A stretch of DNA of 64,000 bases, taken from positions 85,641 to 149,640 of the forward strand of contig JAEWFF010000014.1 in assembly GCA_023388965.1 (NCBI GenBank), written 5' to 3'. The stretch's first letter is position 1. Each line of letters opens with the position of its first letter. Positions 8,525 to 17,976 of the stretch are shown here, one piece after another. The notes beneath the pieces are model-generated. The model worked only from the letters and a program-made list of their open reading frames with translations. It had not been told where the DNA came from and made no database searches. The DNA is from Pseudomonadota bacterium. Lineage in GTDB: Bacteria; Pseudomonadota; Alphaproteobacteria; Rhizobiales; Methylopilaceae. A program made the translations under genes and the position numbers.

Positions 8525-8944
8525 ATGCGGCACATTCTCATCGGCGTTCTTGCCGTTCTGCCCCTCACCGCCATCGCGGCCGCGCAGGCCCCGGAGCCGG
8601 CATCTGACGACCGTTTCCAGATCGAACGGCAGGGCGACGCCTTCATCCGGCTCGACCGCAAGAGCGGCGCGATTTCAACCTGCACGCTCGAAAAGGGGCA
8701 GTTCGACTGCCGCATGAGCGCGGACGAGCGCGCAGCCCTTCAGGCCGAGATCGACCGTCTTGCCGAGGAGGTCGAGCAGCTGCGCACGGTGGAGGCCGAG
8801 CCCAAGGCCGGCATTTCCAAGAACGGCAAGGAAATCACGCTCAAACTACCGAGCGACGAGGAGATCAAGGGCGTTGTCGCCTATCTGCAGGGCATGCTCG
8901 ATCGCGCGATCGCGGCGCTCAAAGACCTCGCCGGTTCGGTCTGA
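8525..8944 (+). CDS. Exported coiled-coil protein, unknown
   Basis: 139 residues. It has a cleavable signal peptide (residues 1-20, cut probable after AIAAA). A short beta-like segment follows with two Cys (STCTLEKGQFDCRM, about residues 56-69) that could form a disulphide. A heptad-rich helix covers about residues 70-93, and the end is charged and then hydrophobic. It precedes yjbQ by one base and may be co-transcribed with it. I recognise it as a conserved hypothetical of Rhizobiales, without a known role. Confidence 0.7.
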   Translation: MRHILIGVLAVLPLTAIAAAQAPEPASDDRFQIERQGDAFIRLDRKSGAISTCTLEKGQFDCRMSADERAALQAEIDRLAEEVEQLRTVEAEPKAGISKNGKEITLKLPSDEEIKGVVAYLQGMLDRAIAALKDLAGSV

Positions 8945-8945
8945 G

Positions 8946-9440
8946 ATGAGGGAACAGGCCACCGCTGCCGGACGGATTTCGGAGATCGTCTATGACGAGC
9001 CGGACGAGGCGCCGCTCGATCTGCGGCGCGGCCATCTGGCCGTCGGCACGCCCGGCCGGGGCTTCACCGATCTCACATCGGCCGCCGCCGACTGGCTGCA
9101 AGGCATCGGCGCGGCCGACGGCCTCCTGACCCTGTTCATTCGCCACACCTCGGCCTCGCTCACCGTTCAGGAGAACGCGGACCCCGACGTACAGGCAGAT
9201 CTGTTGTCGGCGCTCGACCGCCTGGCGCCGGAGGATGCTGCCTACCGCCACACGGTCGAGGGCGCGGACGATATGCCCGCCCACATCAAATCGTTAATCA
9301 CTTCGGTTGCCATATCCGTTCCCGTCGCGGGCGGCGCCTTGCTGCTGGGAACGTGGCAGGCGATCTACCTGATCGAGCATCGCGCGGCGGCCCACCGGCG
9401 CGAGGTGTCGCTGATGTTTCTGGGGCGCACCACGATGTAG
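8946..9440 (+). CDS. yjbQ: YjbQ family protein (secondary thiamine-phosphate synthase type)
   Basis: 164 residues. A UPF0047/YjbQ family member: the central IRHTSASLTVQENADPDV and the late GTWQAIYLIEHR motifs are diagnostic, as is the metal-site His near HTVEGADDMPAHIKS. In E. coli, YjbQ shows weak thiamine-phosphate synthase activity, which is probably not its main role. A true thiE lies at 52.5 kb, so this gene is not needed for that step. The ATG at 8946 begins one base after the upstream stop. Confidence 0.9.
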   Translation: MREQATAAGRISEIVYDEPDEAPLDLRRGHLAVGTPGRGFTDLTSAAADWLQGIGAADGLLTLFIRHTSASLTVQENADPDVQADLLSALDRLAPEDAAYRHTVEGADDMPAHIKSLITSVAISVPVAGGALLLGTWQAIYLIEHRAAAHRREVSLMFLGRTTM

Positions 9441-9531
9441 CTGTGCCCGCGATTTAATACTGTACCAACGCACTGGACACGATAATCTTCCGCCGCGCAC
9501 CCGACCCCTCAGACAAGGCAATTCGAGCTAC

Positions 9532-10203
9532 ATGACAGAGACGGCAAATCACCGGTTCGTCATCGCCGACGATCACCCGCTGTTCCGCGGGGCGCTCCGC
9601 GCGGCCATCACCGGCGCCTTTCAGGGCGCCTCCATCTCGGAAGCCGGCTCCATCGAAGCCCTCGTGGCCGAACTCGAGCGCGAGCAGGAGATGGACCTCG
9701 TCCTGCTCGATCTGGCAATGCCCGGCGTGCGCGGCTATTCGGGCCTGCTCCTGCTGCGCGCGCAATATCCCGGCATTCCGGTCATCGTGGTTTCGGCGCA
9801 CGAGGATATCGGCGTCATCCGCCGCTGCATGGGGTTCGGCGCCTCCGGCTTCATTCCCAAGACGACCGATGTCGAACTCATGCGCGAGGCCATCCGCATC
9901 GTCCTTGCCGGCGGAACCTGGACGCCGCCCGATCTCGATCTCGACAATGCGCCGCCAGACGACGAGAACGCGGCTTTGGTGCGCCGCCTCGCCACGCTGA
10001 CGCCGCAGCAGGTGCGCGTTCTGATGATGCTGTCGGACGGCCTGCTCAACAAGCAGATCGCGTTCGAACTCAATGTCTCGGAAGCAACCGTCAAGGCCCA
10101 TGTCTCGGCCATCCTGCAAAAGCTCGGCGTCGACAGCCGCACGCAGGCCGTGATCGCCGCCTCGCGTATTGACGCGGGGCAGTGGATCGACAGCACGTCC
10201 TGA
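9532..10203 (+). CDS. LuxR/NarL-family response regulator (CrbR/ErdR-like)
   Basis: 223 residues. Residues 8-125 form a receiver domain: acidic pocket ADDH, phospho-acceptor Asp in LVLLDLAMPG near residue 61, switch residue in VVSAH, Lys in IPKTT. Residues 155-215 form the LuxR helix-turn-helix (LTPQQVRVLMMLSDGL, NKQIAFELNVSEATVKAHV). The partner is almost certainly the hybrid kinase encoded tail-to-tail eight bases away. A LuxR regulator next to a symporter-domain kinase is the arrangement of CrbSR (Vibrio) and MxtR/ErdR (Pseudomonas), which control acetate use. That role here is inferred. Confidence 0.9.
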   Translation: MTETANHRFVIADDHPLFRGALRAAITGAFQGASISEAGSIEALVAELEREQEMDLVLLDLAMPGVRGYSGLLLLRAQYPGIPVIVVSAHEDIGVIRRCMGFGASGFIPKTTDVELMREAIRIVLAGGTWTPPDLDLDNAPPDDENAALVRRLATLTPQQVRVLMMLSDGLLNKQIAFELNVSEATVKAHVSAILQKLGVDSRTQAVIAASRIDAGQWIDSTS

Positions 10204-10211
10204 TCCGGCAT

Positions 10212-13200
10212 CTATTCGGCGGCCGGCCGCGTGGCGCGCAATTGCGCCAGAAGGGCACGCAGCGCGCCGGGGCGCAGCGGCTTGTGCAGGATCTGCATGC
10301 CGAGAGCACGGGCGTTTTCGCGCACGATCGGTTCGCGGTTCGCCGTCACCAGAATGCCCGGCAGATCGCCCAGCGCTTCGCGCAGCGCACGCATGATCGA
10401 CAGCCCGTCCATATTGTCGAGGTGGTAATCGACGATCACGACATCGGGCGCGCCTTCCTCGCCGGTGATCGTACGGGCATCTTCGAGGTCTTGCGCCGTC
10501 ATGACATGGCAGCCCCAGCCTTCGAGCAACTGGCGCATGCCGTCGAGAATGGCGGCCTCGTTGTCGATGCACAGGGCGCGCGTTCCCGTGAGTGCGGAGA
10601 GCGGCGCGCCGGCCGGAACGATGCGGCTTTTCAACTGGGTCTGCGGCTGCGCCTCGGGCAGGGTCACGGCAAACATCGAGCCGTGGCCGGGCCGCGATTG
10701 CAGCGTGACCTTGTGGTGCAGGATACGGCCGATACGCTCGACGATGGACAGGCCGAGGCCGAGGCCGTGCGCCTCGTGATCGCCGGCATGAAGCCGCTGG
10801 AATTCTTTGAACACGGCGCGCTGGCTGGCAAGAGGAATGCCGAGGCCGGTGTCCCAGACCTCGATCCGCAACCGGCCATCGCCGGCGCGGCGCACGCCGA
10901 CGAGGACGCGTCCGGCGGGCGTGTATTTGATCGCGTTTGAAATCAGGTTCTGCAAAAGGCGGCGCAGCAACTGGCGGTCGGAGCGGACCCAGAGGCTCGT
11001 CGCGACGAAGGACAGATCGATCTTCTGATTGCGCGCCATCGGCGTGAACTCGACCTCGATCTGCCGGAAAAGGTCGGCCAGCGGAAAGACGCGGATATCG
11101 GGCGTGTAGGCACCGGCATCCATGCGCGAGATATCGAGGAGAACCGAGAAGATTTCCTCGACCGATTGCAGCGAGGCATCGACATTGGCGACAAGGTCGC
11201 GGTTCGGATCGGCCGCGCTGCGCTCGCTCAGGCTGGCGACATAGAGGCGGGCGGCATTGAGCGGCTGCAGGATGTCGTGACTGGCGGCCGCGAGAAAACG
11301 GGTCTTGGACGAATTGGCCTGTTCGGCTTCGGCCTTCGCCTGCATCAGCTCATGCGTACGTTCATTGACGCGCTCTTCAAGGGCGCGCTCCGTCGCCACC
11401 GCTTCCGTCACATCGGTGAAGGTCACGACCACGCCACCGCCGGGCATGTCGTCGGCCCGGATTTCGACGACGCGCCCGCTCGGGTGGAGCGTGGATCGGG
11501 ACACTCTCTGGCGTTCGAATGTGTGCTGTATCCGCTCGGCGATGATTTCGTCGGTCGCGCCCGGACCGTAAAGACCGCGCTCGGCGTTGAAGCGCAGGAT
11601 TTCATCGATCGGCTTGCCGATCCGCAGGAAATTGTCCGGTATGTTGAACAGCCGCATATATTCGTGGTTCCAGCACACGATGTTCAGGTCGGAATCGTAG
11701 ACCGTGATGCCGTGCCGCGCATGATCGATGGCGGTCTGAAGGATGTCGCGTGTGTACTGGACGGCGAGGGAAGCTTCATCGAGAAGGCGCAACGCATCCT
11801 TCTTGGTCGTTGGCCCGCCGCGCAGCAGCATGGACAGGACCATGCGCGAGGACGTGCCGATCACCGAGGTCAGGAGATGCTCGGCATAGCGCAGATGATG
11901 GATATCGGCGGCATCGAACGGCGAGAGCCTTACCTTGCGCACGGCGGCGAACTGGTCGAAGGCCTGCCTTGTGCGCTCCTCGCCGAGATAGCGCGCGACC
12001 GCGCTCTGCAGTTCGCCGAGGCGCACGGGAGTATGCCAGCCCAGAAGGCTTTGCCCCATGCTGGTCGGGCCGCGGCCGACGAATGTATTGGCCTGCAGCC
12101 GCTCCATGGCCGAGGGCGCGAACAGCAGCGATCCGAAAATGTAGGCGCATATGTTCAGCAGAAGGCTCCAGAACACGCCATGGACGAAAGGATCGATGGA
12201 GATGCCGAACAGGGCGGTCGGCTGCAGCCAGTCGACGCCGAACAATGCGTCCTCCAGCGTGGCGGAGATAAGATCGCCATGCATCATCGAGGGTATCAGC
12301 AGCGTGTAGGCCCAGATCGCGAGCCCGACCAGTATTGACAGCAATGCGCCCGGCGCGGTGCCGCGCTTCCAGAACAGGCCGCCGAAAAAGGCCGGGCTGA
12401 GCTGCGCCACTGCGGCGAAGGCCAGAAGCCCGGTCTGCGCAAGTCCCGCGGTTCCGGCGAACTGGTAGAACGCATAGCCGAGCAGAAGAACGACCAGGAT
12501 CGAGACGCGGCGCACGGGCAGGAGGATGCGGCGCATATCGCCAAATCCGCCCTCGCGGCCGCGCAGGAGGAGCGGAACGACGATGTTGTTCGACACCATG
12601 ATCGACAAAGCGATCGATTCAACGATCACCATTGCAGTCGCGGCAGACAGACCGCCGATGAACGCCGCCATGGTCATGAACGTCGAATTGGCGCTCATCG
12701 GAAGGTTCAGGACATAGGTGTCCGGCGACACCGTGCCGCCGGCGAACATGATCGTTCCGGCAATCGTCATCGGCACGATGAAGATGTTGATGCCGATCAT
12801 ATAGGCCGGCACCAGCAGCGCCGCGTAACGCAGATCCTTTTCGCTGAGATTCTCGACGATGGTGACGTGGAACTGCCGGGGCAGGAGGAAGGCACAGGCA
12901 AAGGACAGGACGATGAAGGTCGTCCATACGCTGAGTTTCGGCAATTGCTCGAACGGCCCGAGAAGATTGTGGGCGCGCGCCTGGCTGACGAGATCTTCCA
13001 GCCCGCCGAAAATGCCCCAGGTCACGAATGCGCCGACCGCCAGCAGAGCGAGAAGCTTGATGAAGCTTTCGGCGGCGATGGCCAGCATCAGGCCCGATTG
13101 GTGCTCGGTCGCGTCGATGAAGCGCGTGCCGAACATACTGGCAAAAACCGCAAGAACGAACGCGCCCCACAGCGCGACCTGATCGACGTCCACGATCATG

Positions 13201-13664
13201 CCGGAACTGGCGCCGTATCCCTCGAACACGGTTGCGACCGAAATCGAGATCGCCTTCAGCTGGAGCGCGATGTACGGCACCGCGCCGATGAGAAGCGCCA
13301 GCGAGATCACGACGGCGAGAAGCTGGCTCTTGCCGTAGCGCGCCGAGATGAAGTCGGCGATGGAGGTGATGTTCTGCGCTTTCGCGATGCTCGCAATGCG
13401 CATGAGAAGCGGCGAGCCGAATGTAAAGGCGAGGATCGGACCGATATAGATGGCGAGGAAATCGAGACCGGATACGGCGGCAAGGCCGACCGAGCCGAAG
13501 AACGTCCACGACGTGCAATAGACCGCGATGGCGAAGGCATAGATGTATGGTCGCCCCCAGCTTGACATCCATGAGGGCCGCGCGCGGTCGCCATAGGCCG
13601 CAAGAGCGAAAAGGAGGCCGAGATAGAGCAGCGCGGCCGCGATCACCGCCCAGCCGAGCAGCAT
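10212..13664 (-). CDS. Hybrid sensor histidine kinase with sodium/solute symporter domain (CrbS/MxtR-like)
   Basis: 1150 residues. Residues 1-500 make a polytopic domain of the sodium/solute symporter family, starting MLLGWAVIAAALLYLG and containing YCTSWTFFGSVGLA. A PAS domain follows at about 645-760, a HisKA with the phospho-acceptor His in AAASHDILQPLNA near residue 795, and an HATPase (NAIKYTPAG, DTGLGIP, GLGLGLSIV). A C-terminal receiver ends the protein (VIVDYHLDNMDG, Asp near 1078; LHKPLRPG). CrbS and MxtR have this order and link acetate or related carbon sources to acs expression. Whether the symporter part transports or only senses is unknown. It converges on its likely partner regulator. 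Confidence 0.92.
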   Translation of the reverse strand: MLLGWAVIAAALLYLGLLFALAAYGDRARPSWMSSWGRPYIYAFAIAVYCTSWTFFGSVGLAAVSGLDFLAIYIGPILAFTFGSPLLMRIASIAKAQNITSIADFISARYGKSQLLAVVISLALLIGAVPYIALQLKAISISVATVFEGYGASSGMIVDVDQVALWGAFVLAVFASMFGTRFIDATEHQSGLMLAIAAESFIKLLALLAVGAFVTWGIFGGLEDLVSQARAHNLLGPFEQLPKLSVWTTFIVLSFACAFLLPRQFHVTIVENLSEKDLRYAALLVPAYMIGINIFIVPMTIAGTIMFAGGTVSPDTYVLNLPMSANSTFMTMAAFIGGLSAATAMVIVESIALSIMVSNNIVVPLLLRGREGGFGDMRRILLPVRRVSILVVLLLGYAFYQFAGTAGLAQTGLLAFAAVAQLSPAFFGGLFWKRGTAPGALLSILVGLAIWAYTLLIPSMMHGDLISATLEDALFGVDWLQPTALFGISIDPFVHGVFWSLLLNICAYIFGSLLFAPSAMERLQANTFVGRGPTSMGQSLLGWHTPVRLGELQSAVARYLGEERTRQAFDQFAAVRKVRLSPFDAADIHHLRYAEHLLTSVIGTSSRMVLSMLLRGGPTTKKDALRLLDEASLAVQYTRDILQTAIDHARHGITVYDSDLNIVCWNHEYMRLFNIPDNFLRIGKPIDEILRFNAERGLYGPGATDEIIAERIQHTFERQRVSRSTLHPSGRVVEIRADDMPGGGVVVTFTDVTEAVATERALEERVNERTHELMQAKAEAEQANSSKTRFLAAASHDILQPLNAARLYVASLSERSAADPNRDLVANVDASLQSVEEIFSVLLDISRMDAGAYTPDIRVFPLADLFRQIEVEFTPMARNQKIDLSFVATSLWVRSDRQLLRRLLQNLISNAIKYTPAGRVLVGVRRAGDGRLRIEVWDTGLGIPLASQRAVFKEFQRLHAGDHEAHGLGLGLSIVERIGRILHHKVTLQSRPGHGSMFAVTLPEAQPQTQLKSRIVPAGAPLSALTGTRALCIDNEAAILDGMRQLLEGWGCHVMTAQDLEDARTITGEEGAPDVVIVDYHLDNMDGLSIMRALREALGDLPGILVTANREPIVRENARALGMQILHKPLRPGALRALLAQLRATRPAAE

Positions 13665-13804
13665 GACGCCTCACCACAGGGTTGTCGCGTTTTCTTATCA
13701 GCCCTTCCGGCGCCGGGCCAGCGCCTGCCGAAAGCCGCGTCACCGTCCGTCCGAATGAACCTTTGCCCGGGGCGCCGGGTTAATCATCGGATGGTTGAGG
13801 CATC

Positions 13805-14530
13805 ATGACGGCTTTCAGAAAATATGCGGTGTGCGCGGCGGCGCTCGGCGGATTGGCAGCGGCGGCGTTCACCGTCGATCAGGCGGGCGTGCGGGCGGAA
13901 AGCGCCATGGATTTCCTGCGCAACCAGCACCAGCGCGCCCAACCGCACTATCCGCGCCAGCCGGTGCGGGTGCGGCGCGGATTGTTCGGCGGACTTTTCG
14001 ACACGTTGCGCCGCGAATTCGAGGCACCGCCGCCGCGAGCAGCCGCTCCGGCCAGAAGCCACGCCATGCAGCGCATCGTGTGCCGCCGCACCTGCGACGG
14101 TGCGCAACTCGTTCTCGGCATCGTGCCCGCTCATCGCTCCCATGCACAGGAAGAGGCCATGTGCACGGCGGCGGGCGGGGGCGAGCAGACAAGGCTGATC
14201 GTCGAGAAATTCGTGCCCGGCGCGGGTTTCGAGCCCGCACCGCAGGTTCAGACCGCCTCGGCGGCCACCCTGATGGAAGGGCGCGCGGCGCTCGACGATG
14301 CGTCTGCCGCGCCCAGGGCAAGCGCGTGCGGGGAGGGCGCGCGCTTCATGACGGTGCCGATTCGCGATGATGCCACCCTCCGCAAAGGGGACATCGTCGC
14401 CACGCGCAACGGCTTCAAAGTGTTCGTCGGCAAGGGCAAGCCGCCGTTCGATGAGAGCGATTTCGCCGATATCGACAAGAAAAAGCGCATAGCGTCCTCA
14501 ATCGAGAAACTCAGGATCGCGGACCGCTGA
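13805..14530 (+). CDS. DUF2865-type exported protein
   Basis: 241 residues with an N-terminal signal peptide or anchor (residues 8-32). A basic, Pro-rich linker is followed by two Cys pairs (IVCRRTCDG and AMCTA), then a Cys in SACGEG. A C-terminal module reads TLRKGDIVATRNGFKVFVG. The Cys spacing and the final RKGDIV...VF segment match DUF2865 proteins of Rhizobiales, whose function is unknown. The family call is moderately sure because the central part is divergent. mscL starts 52 bases downstream. Confidence 0.65.
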   Translation: MTAFRKYAVCAAALGGLAAAAFTVDQAGVRAESAMDFLRNQHQRAQPHYPRQPVRVRRGLFGGLFDTLRREFEAPPPRAAAPARSHAMQRIVCRRTCDGAQLVLGIVPAHRSHAQEEAMCTAAGGGEQTRLIVEKFVPGAGFEPAPQVQTASAATLMEGRAALDDASAAPRASACGEGARFMTVPIRDDATLRKGDIVATRNGFKVFVGKGKPPFDESDFADIDKKKRIASSIEKLRIADR

Positions 14531-14582
14531 CACCGTTCCCGGGCCAGCTTAATGTGCCAGCCGGCAAACCGGGAGAGTTTCC

Positions 14583-14990
14583 ATGCTTGAGGAATTCAAG
14601 AAATTTGCGCTGAAGGGCAATGTCGTCGATCTCGCCGTCGGCGTCATCATCGGTGCCGCGTTCAGCCAGATCGTCTCGTCTTTGGTCGAGGACGTGGTGA
14701 TGCCTGTCATCGGCTTCATCACCGGCGGGCTCGATTTTACCAATTATTTCGTCCAGCTCAGCGGCCCGGATGCCGCCACTTATGCTGCGGCCAAGGAAGC
14801 GGGAGCGACGGTCGGCTATGGCGCGTTCCTGACCGCGGCGCTGAATTTCATGATCGTCGCCTGGATCCTGTTCCTTGCGGTGCGCGGCATCAATCGCATG
14901 CGCCGGAAGGAAGAGGAAAAGCCGGCCGAGCCTCCAAAGGAGGAACAGCTCCTCACCGAGATCCGCGATATTCTGGCGGCGAGGAAGTAG
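14583..14990 (+). CDS. mscL: Large-conductance mechanosensitive channel MscL
   Basis: 135 residues, the normal length. The N-terminal amphipathic helix and pore-lining TM1 are clear (MLEEFKKFALKGNVVDLAVG, then VIIGAAFSQIVSSLV). A periplasmic loop covers about 45-80, TM2 follows (ALNFMIVAWILFLAV), and the cytoplasmic end is charged (RMRRKEEEK). It forms a homopentameric inner-membrane valve that opens under hypo-osmotic stress. A Shine-Dalgarno GGGAG lies upstream. Confidence 0.96.
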   Translation: MLEEFKKFALKGNVVDLAVGVIIGAAFSQIVSSLVEDVVMPVIGFITGGLDFTNYFVQLSGPDAATYAAAKEAGATVGYGAFLTAALNFMIVAWILFLAVRGINRMRRKEEEKPAEPPKEEQLLTEIRDILAARK

Positions 14991-15000
14991 GAAGATCGTG

Positions 15001-15116
15001 TGTCCCGGGGCGGCGCGAAGCGTCGAGCCCGGGACCCATACGCCCGGACATCACGGCTCTAATCTCGAATGGTACGGAGTATGGGTCCCGGACAGCGGCT
15101 TTGCCGCTTCCGGGAC
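15001..15116. repeat. Palindromic intergenic element, family B
   Basis: This element between mscL and hemA has two hairpins: TCCCGGG...CCCGGGA around CGGCGC-GAA-GCGTCG at the left, and GTCCCGGA...TCCGGGAC around AGCGGC-TTT-GCCGCT at the right. The pair ACCCATAC/GTATGGGT lies between them. The same outer CCCGGA/TCCGGG arms occur in the elements at 22.90, 38.53 and 43.52 kb. Confidence 0.75.
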
Positions 15117-15130
15117 ATGAAGGTACGGAT

Positions 15131-16360
15131 TTACTCCGCAGCTACCGAGATACGGCCGAGCTGCAGCGCGCTCCACACTTCTTCGAGCGCGTCCGCCAGT
15201 TCGCCGATCAGTTCATCTGAATGGAACGGCGTCGGCGTGAAGCGCAGGCGCTCGGTGCCGCGCGGCACGGTCGGGAAATTGATCGGCTGCACATAGATGC
15301 CGTGCTTTTCGAGAAGGCGGTCCGAGGCGGCCTTGGCCAGAGCCGGATCGCCTACGAGAACCGGCACGATATGCGTGTCGCCGGGCAGGACGGGCAGCCC
15401 GCGCGCCAGCAGAGCGCGCTTCGTGGCCGCGGCCTGACGCTGCTGGCCGTCCCGCTCCTCGCTGGAATGGCGAAGATGGCGCACCGAAGCGCAGGCGGCC
15501 GCCGCGACGGCCGGCGGCAGCGTCGAGGTGAAGATGAAGCCCGGCGCGTAGGAGCGCACGGTATCGACGATCATGCTGGACGCGGCGATGTAGCCGCCGA
15601 CGACGCCGAAGCCCTTGGCCAGGGTGCCCTCGATGATGTCCACGCGGTCCATCACGCCCTCGCGCTCGGCAACGCCGGCGCCGTGGGGGCCGTACATGCC
15701 GACGGCGTGAACCTCGTCGAGATAGGTCATCGCGCCATAGCGCTCTGCCAGATCGCAGATCGCCGCAATCGGCGCGACATCGCCGTCCATCGAATAGATG
15801 CTTTCGAACACGATCAGCTTCGGCCGATCGCGGCCGGCGGCACGCAGCAATTCCTCGAGATGGGCGATATCGTTGTGCCGGAAGATTTGCTTCTCGCACC
15901 GCGAATTGCGGATGCCGGCGATCATCGAGGCGTGGTTGAGTTCGTCCGAGAGGATCAGGCAGTCCGGCATCGTGCAGGCGATGGTCGAGATCGCCGCCTC
16001 ATTGGCCACGAAGCCCGAGGTGAAGACGAGAGCCGATTCCTTGCCGTGCAGCCCGGCAAGCTCCTGTTCCAGGATGACGATGGGGTGGTGATTGCCCGAA
16101 ATGTTCCGTGTGCCGCCCGCGCCGGCACCCGTCTTGAGCGCCGTTTCGGCCATTGCCGAGGTTACGTCCGGATGTTGCCCCATTCCGAGATAATCGTTGG
16201 AGCACCAGACCACGACCTCGCGCTCGCCCTCGGGCGAGTGCCACAAAGCGCGCGGAAAACGGCCTGCAACCCGTTCCAGATCGGCGAAAACGCGATAGCG
16301 CCGCTCCGCGTGCAGTCTCTCGACCGCGTCACGAAAAAAGGTGTCATAGGCTGGTTTCAT
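15131..16360 (-). CDS. hemA: 5-aminolevulinate synthase
   Basis: 409 residues from the ATG at 16360; a start at 16381 adds seven residues, but family members begin at this M-x-YxxFF motif (MKPAYDTFF). It condenses succinyl-CoA and glycine to 5-aminolevulinate, the first step of tetrapyrrole synthesis in alphaproteobacteria. PLP-enzyme signs: NDYLGMGQHPDV, GTRNISG, YLDEVHAVGMYG and the Schiff-base Lys in GTLAKGFGVVGGY. Heme and siroheme synthesis are linked in this window, since cysG at 30.8 kb uses the downstream uroporphyrinogen III. Confidence 0.97.
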   Translation of the reverse strand: MKPAYDTFFRDAVERLHAERRYRVFADLERVAGRFPRALWHSPEGEREVVVWCSNDYLGMGQHPDVTSAMAETALKTGAGAGGTRNISGNHHPIVILEQELAGLHGKESALVFTSGFVANEAAISTIACTMPDCLILSDELNHASMIAGIRNSRCEKQIFRHNDIAHLEELLRAAGRDRPKLIVFESIYSMDGDVAPIAAICDLAERYGAMTYLDEVHAVGMYGPHGAGVAEREGVMDRVDIIEGTLAKGFGVVGGYIAASSMIVDTVRSYAPGFIFTSTLPPAVAAAACASVRHLRHSSEERDGQQRQAAATKRALLARGLPVLPGDTHIVPVLVGDPALAKAASDRLLEKHGIYVQPINFPTVPRGTERLRFTPTPFHSDELIGELADALEEVWSALQLGRISVAAE

Positions 16361-16539
16361 CAGGGAAGATCGCTCGACCATGGAATTAGTCTAGCCTGTA
16401 TCTGCCGCCTTGTCGCTTGATCAAGCGCAATTCGCGACCAACTGCCGCGCAAATTCCCCCCGCGGAATTGTGCGCCAGGCGGGCGAGGGTTGTGCGGCCG
16501 CAAGCAATGCGGCAGAGCTTGCCGCCGAGAGGGAAATCC

Positions 16540-17955
16540 ATGGGGCCCGAGGGCATCGTTCCGATTGTGTTGTGCGGCGGCGCCGGGACGCGGCTCTGGC
16601 CGGCTTCGCGGGAAAGCCGCCCCAAGCAGTTCCTGCCTCTTCTGGGGGCGCGATCCTCTTTTCAGGAAACGGTTTTAGCCGTTTCGGACCCCGCTCTGTT
16701 CGGGCGGCCCATCGTCATCGCCAATGCCGAGCACCGCTTTCTGATCGCCGACCAGCTCGCCGAGATCGGCGCCGAGGCCGACATCGTTCTGGAGCCCGCG
16801 CGCCGCGATTCGGGGCCCGCGACGCTTGCCGCCTCCCTGATCGCGCAAAGGCGCGATCCGGACGCCGTGGTCCTCACTCTGGCGGCCGATCATCTGGTCC
16901 GAAAGCCCGAGGCGTTCCGCAATGCCTGTGTCGCGGCGCTGCCGGCGGCGCGCGATGGCGCCATCCTCGTATTCGGCGTGACGCCCGAGGCGCCCTCGAC
17001 CGCCTACGGCTATATCCGGCCCGGCGAGCCCTCCGGCCATGAGGGCGTCCGCAAGGTCGATGCCTTTGTCGAAAAGCCGGATGCGGCGACAGCTTCGCGC
17101 TACGTGGCGGACGGCTATCTGTGGAACGCCGGCAATTTCCTGTTCGCGGCCCGCACGCTCGCGGAGGATTATGCGCGTTTCGAGCCCGGGAGCGCCGAGG
17201 CGGTCGCCCGCGCCGTGGCCGGGGCCGTGGAGGATATGGGTTTCCTGCGGCTCGACCCCGAGGCCTTCAACGCCGCCGTGCCGAAAAGCGTGGATTATGC
17301 CGTGATGGAACGCACGTCGCGTGCCGCAGTGGTGCCGGTCGATCACGGCTGGTCCGATCTCGGCACCTGGGACACGGTGTGGAAAGTCAGCGAGAAGGAC
17401 GCAAACGGCAATGCCGTGCGCGGGCCGGTCGAACTTCTCGCCAGCGAGAACTGCATGGCGATGTCCGATCGCCTGCTGGTGACGGTTTCCGGGCTGAAGG
17501 ATGTCGTCGTGGTGGCGGACGACGATGCGGTCCTCGTTGCACGCCGCGACGATGCGGACGGCATCCGCAACCTCGTCGGCCATCTGCGCGAAAAGGGCCG
17601 TCCGCAGGCCGACAATCATGCGCGCGGCTTCCGGCCGTGGGGCTTTTATCAATCGCTCGATTCCGGAAGCCGGTTCCAGGTCAAGCGCATCGTCGTGAAG
17701 CCGGGCGCGCGCCTGTCGTTACAGCGCCACGCACACCGTGCCGAGCACTGGGTCGTCGTGCGCGGATTGGCCGAAGTGACGGTGGGTGAGGAAACGAAGA
17801 TCCTGCACGAGAATGAATCGACCTACATCCCCCAGGGTGCGATCCACCGCCTGTGCAATCCCGGCACGATCGAGCTTGAAGTCATCGAAGTGCAGACCGG
17901 CTCCTATTTCGGCGAAGACGACATAGAGCGGTTTGAAGACGTCTACGGACGGTAA
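16540..17955 (+). CDS. manC: Mannose-1-phosphate guanylyltransferase / mannose-6-phosphate isomerase
   Basis: 471 residues from the ATG at 16540, which has GAGAGGGA upstream. Residues 1-290 are a nucleotidyltransferase with the pyrophosphorylase motif CGGAGTRLWPASR and a second site FVEKPD. Residues 360-470 are a cupin-type phosphomannose isomerase II domain (QRHAHRAEHWVVVRGLAEV). It makes GDP-mannose from mannose-1-phosphate. It is the first gene of the manC-gmd-fcl run and supplies the substrate for the next two enzymes. Confidence 0.95.
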   Translation: MGPEGIVPIVLCGGAGTRLWPASRESRPKQFLPLLGARSSFQETVLAVSDPALFGRPIVIANAEHRFLIADQLAEIGAEADIVLEPARRDSGPATLAASLIAQRRDPDAVVLTLAADHLVRKPEAFRNACVAALPAARDGAILVFGVTPEAPSTAYGYIRPGEPSGHEGVRKVDAFVEKPDAATASRYVADGYLWNAGNFLFAARTLAEDYARFEPGSAEAVARAVAGAVEDMGFLRLDPEAFNAAVPKSVDYAVMERTSRAAVVPVDHGWSDLGTWDTVWKVSEKDANGNAVRGPVELLASENCMAMSDRLLVTVSGLKDVVVVADDDAVLVARRDDADGIRNLVGHLREKGRPQADNHARGFRPWGFYQSLDSGSRFQVKRIVVKPGARLSLQRHAHRAEHWVVVRGLAEVTVGEETKILHENESTYIPQGAIHRLCNPGTIELEVIEVQTGSYFGEDDIERFEDVYGR

Positions 17956-17976
17956 TATTCTGGAGTTGTGAAGACG

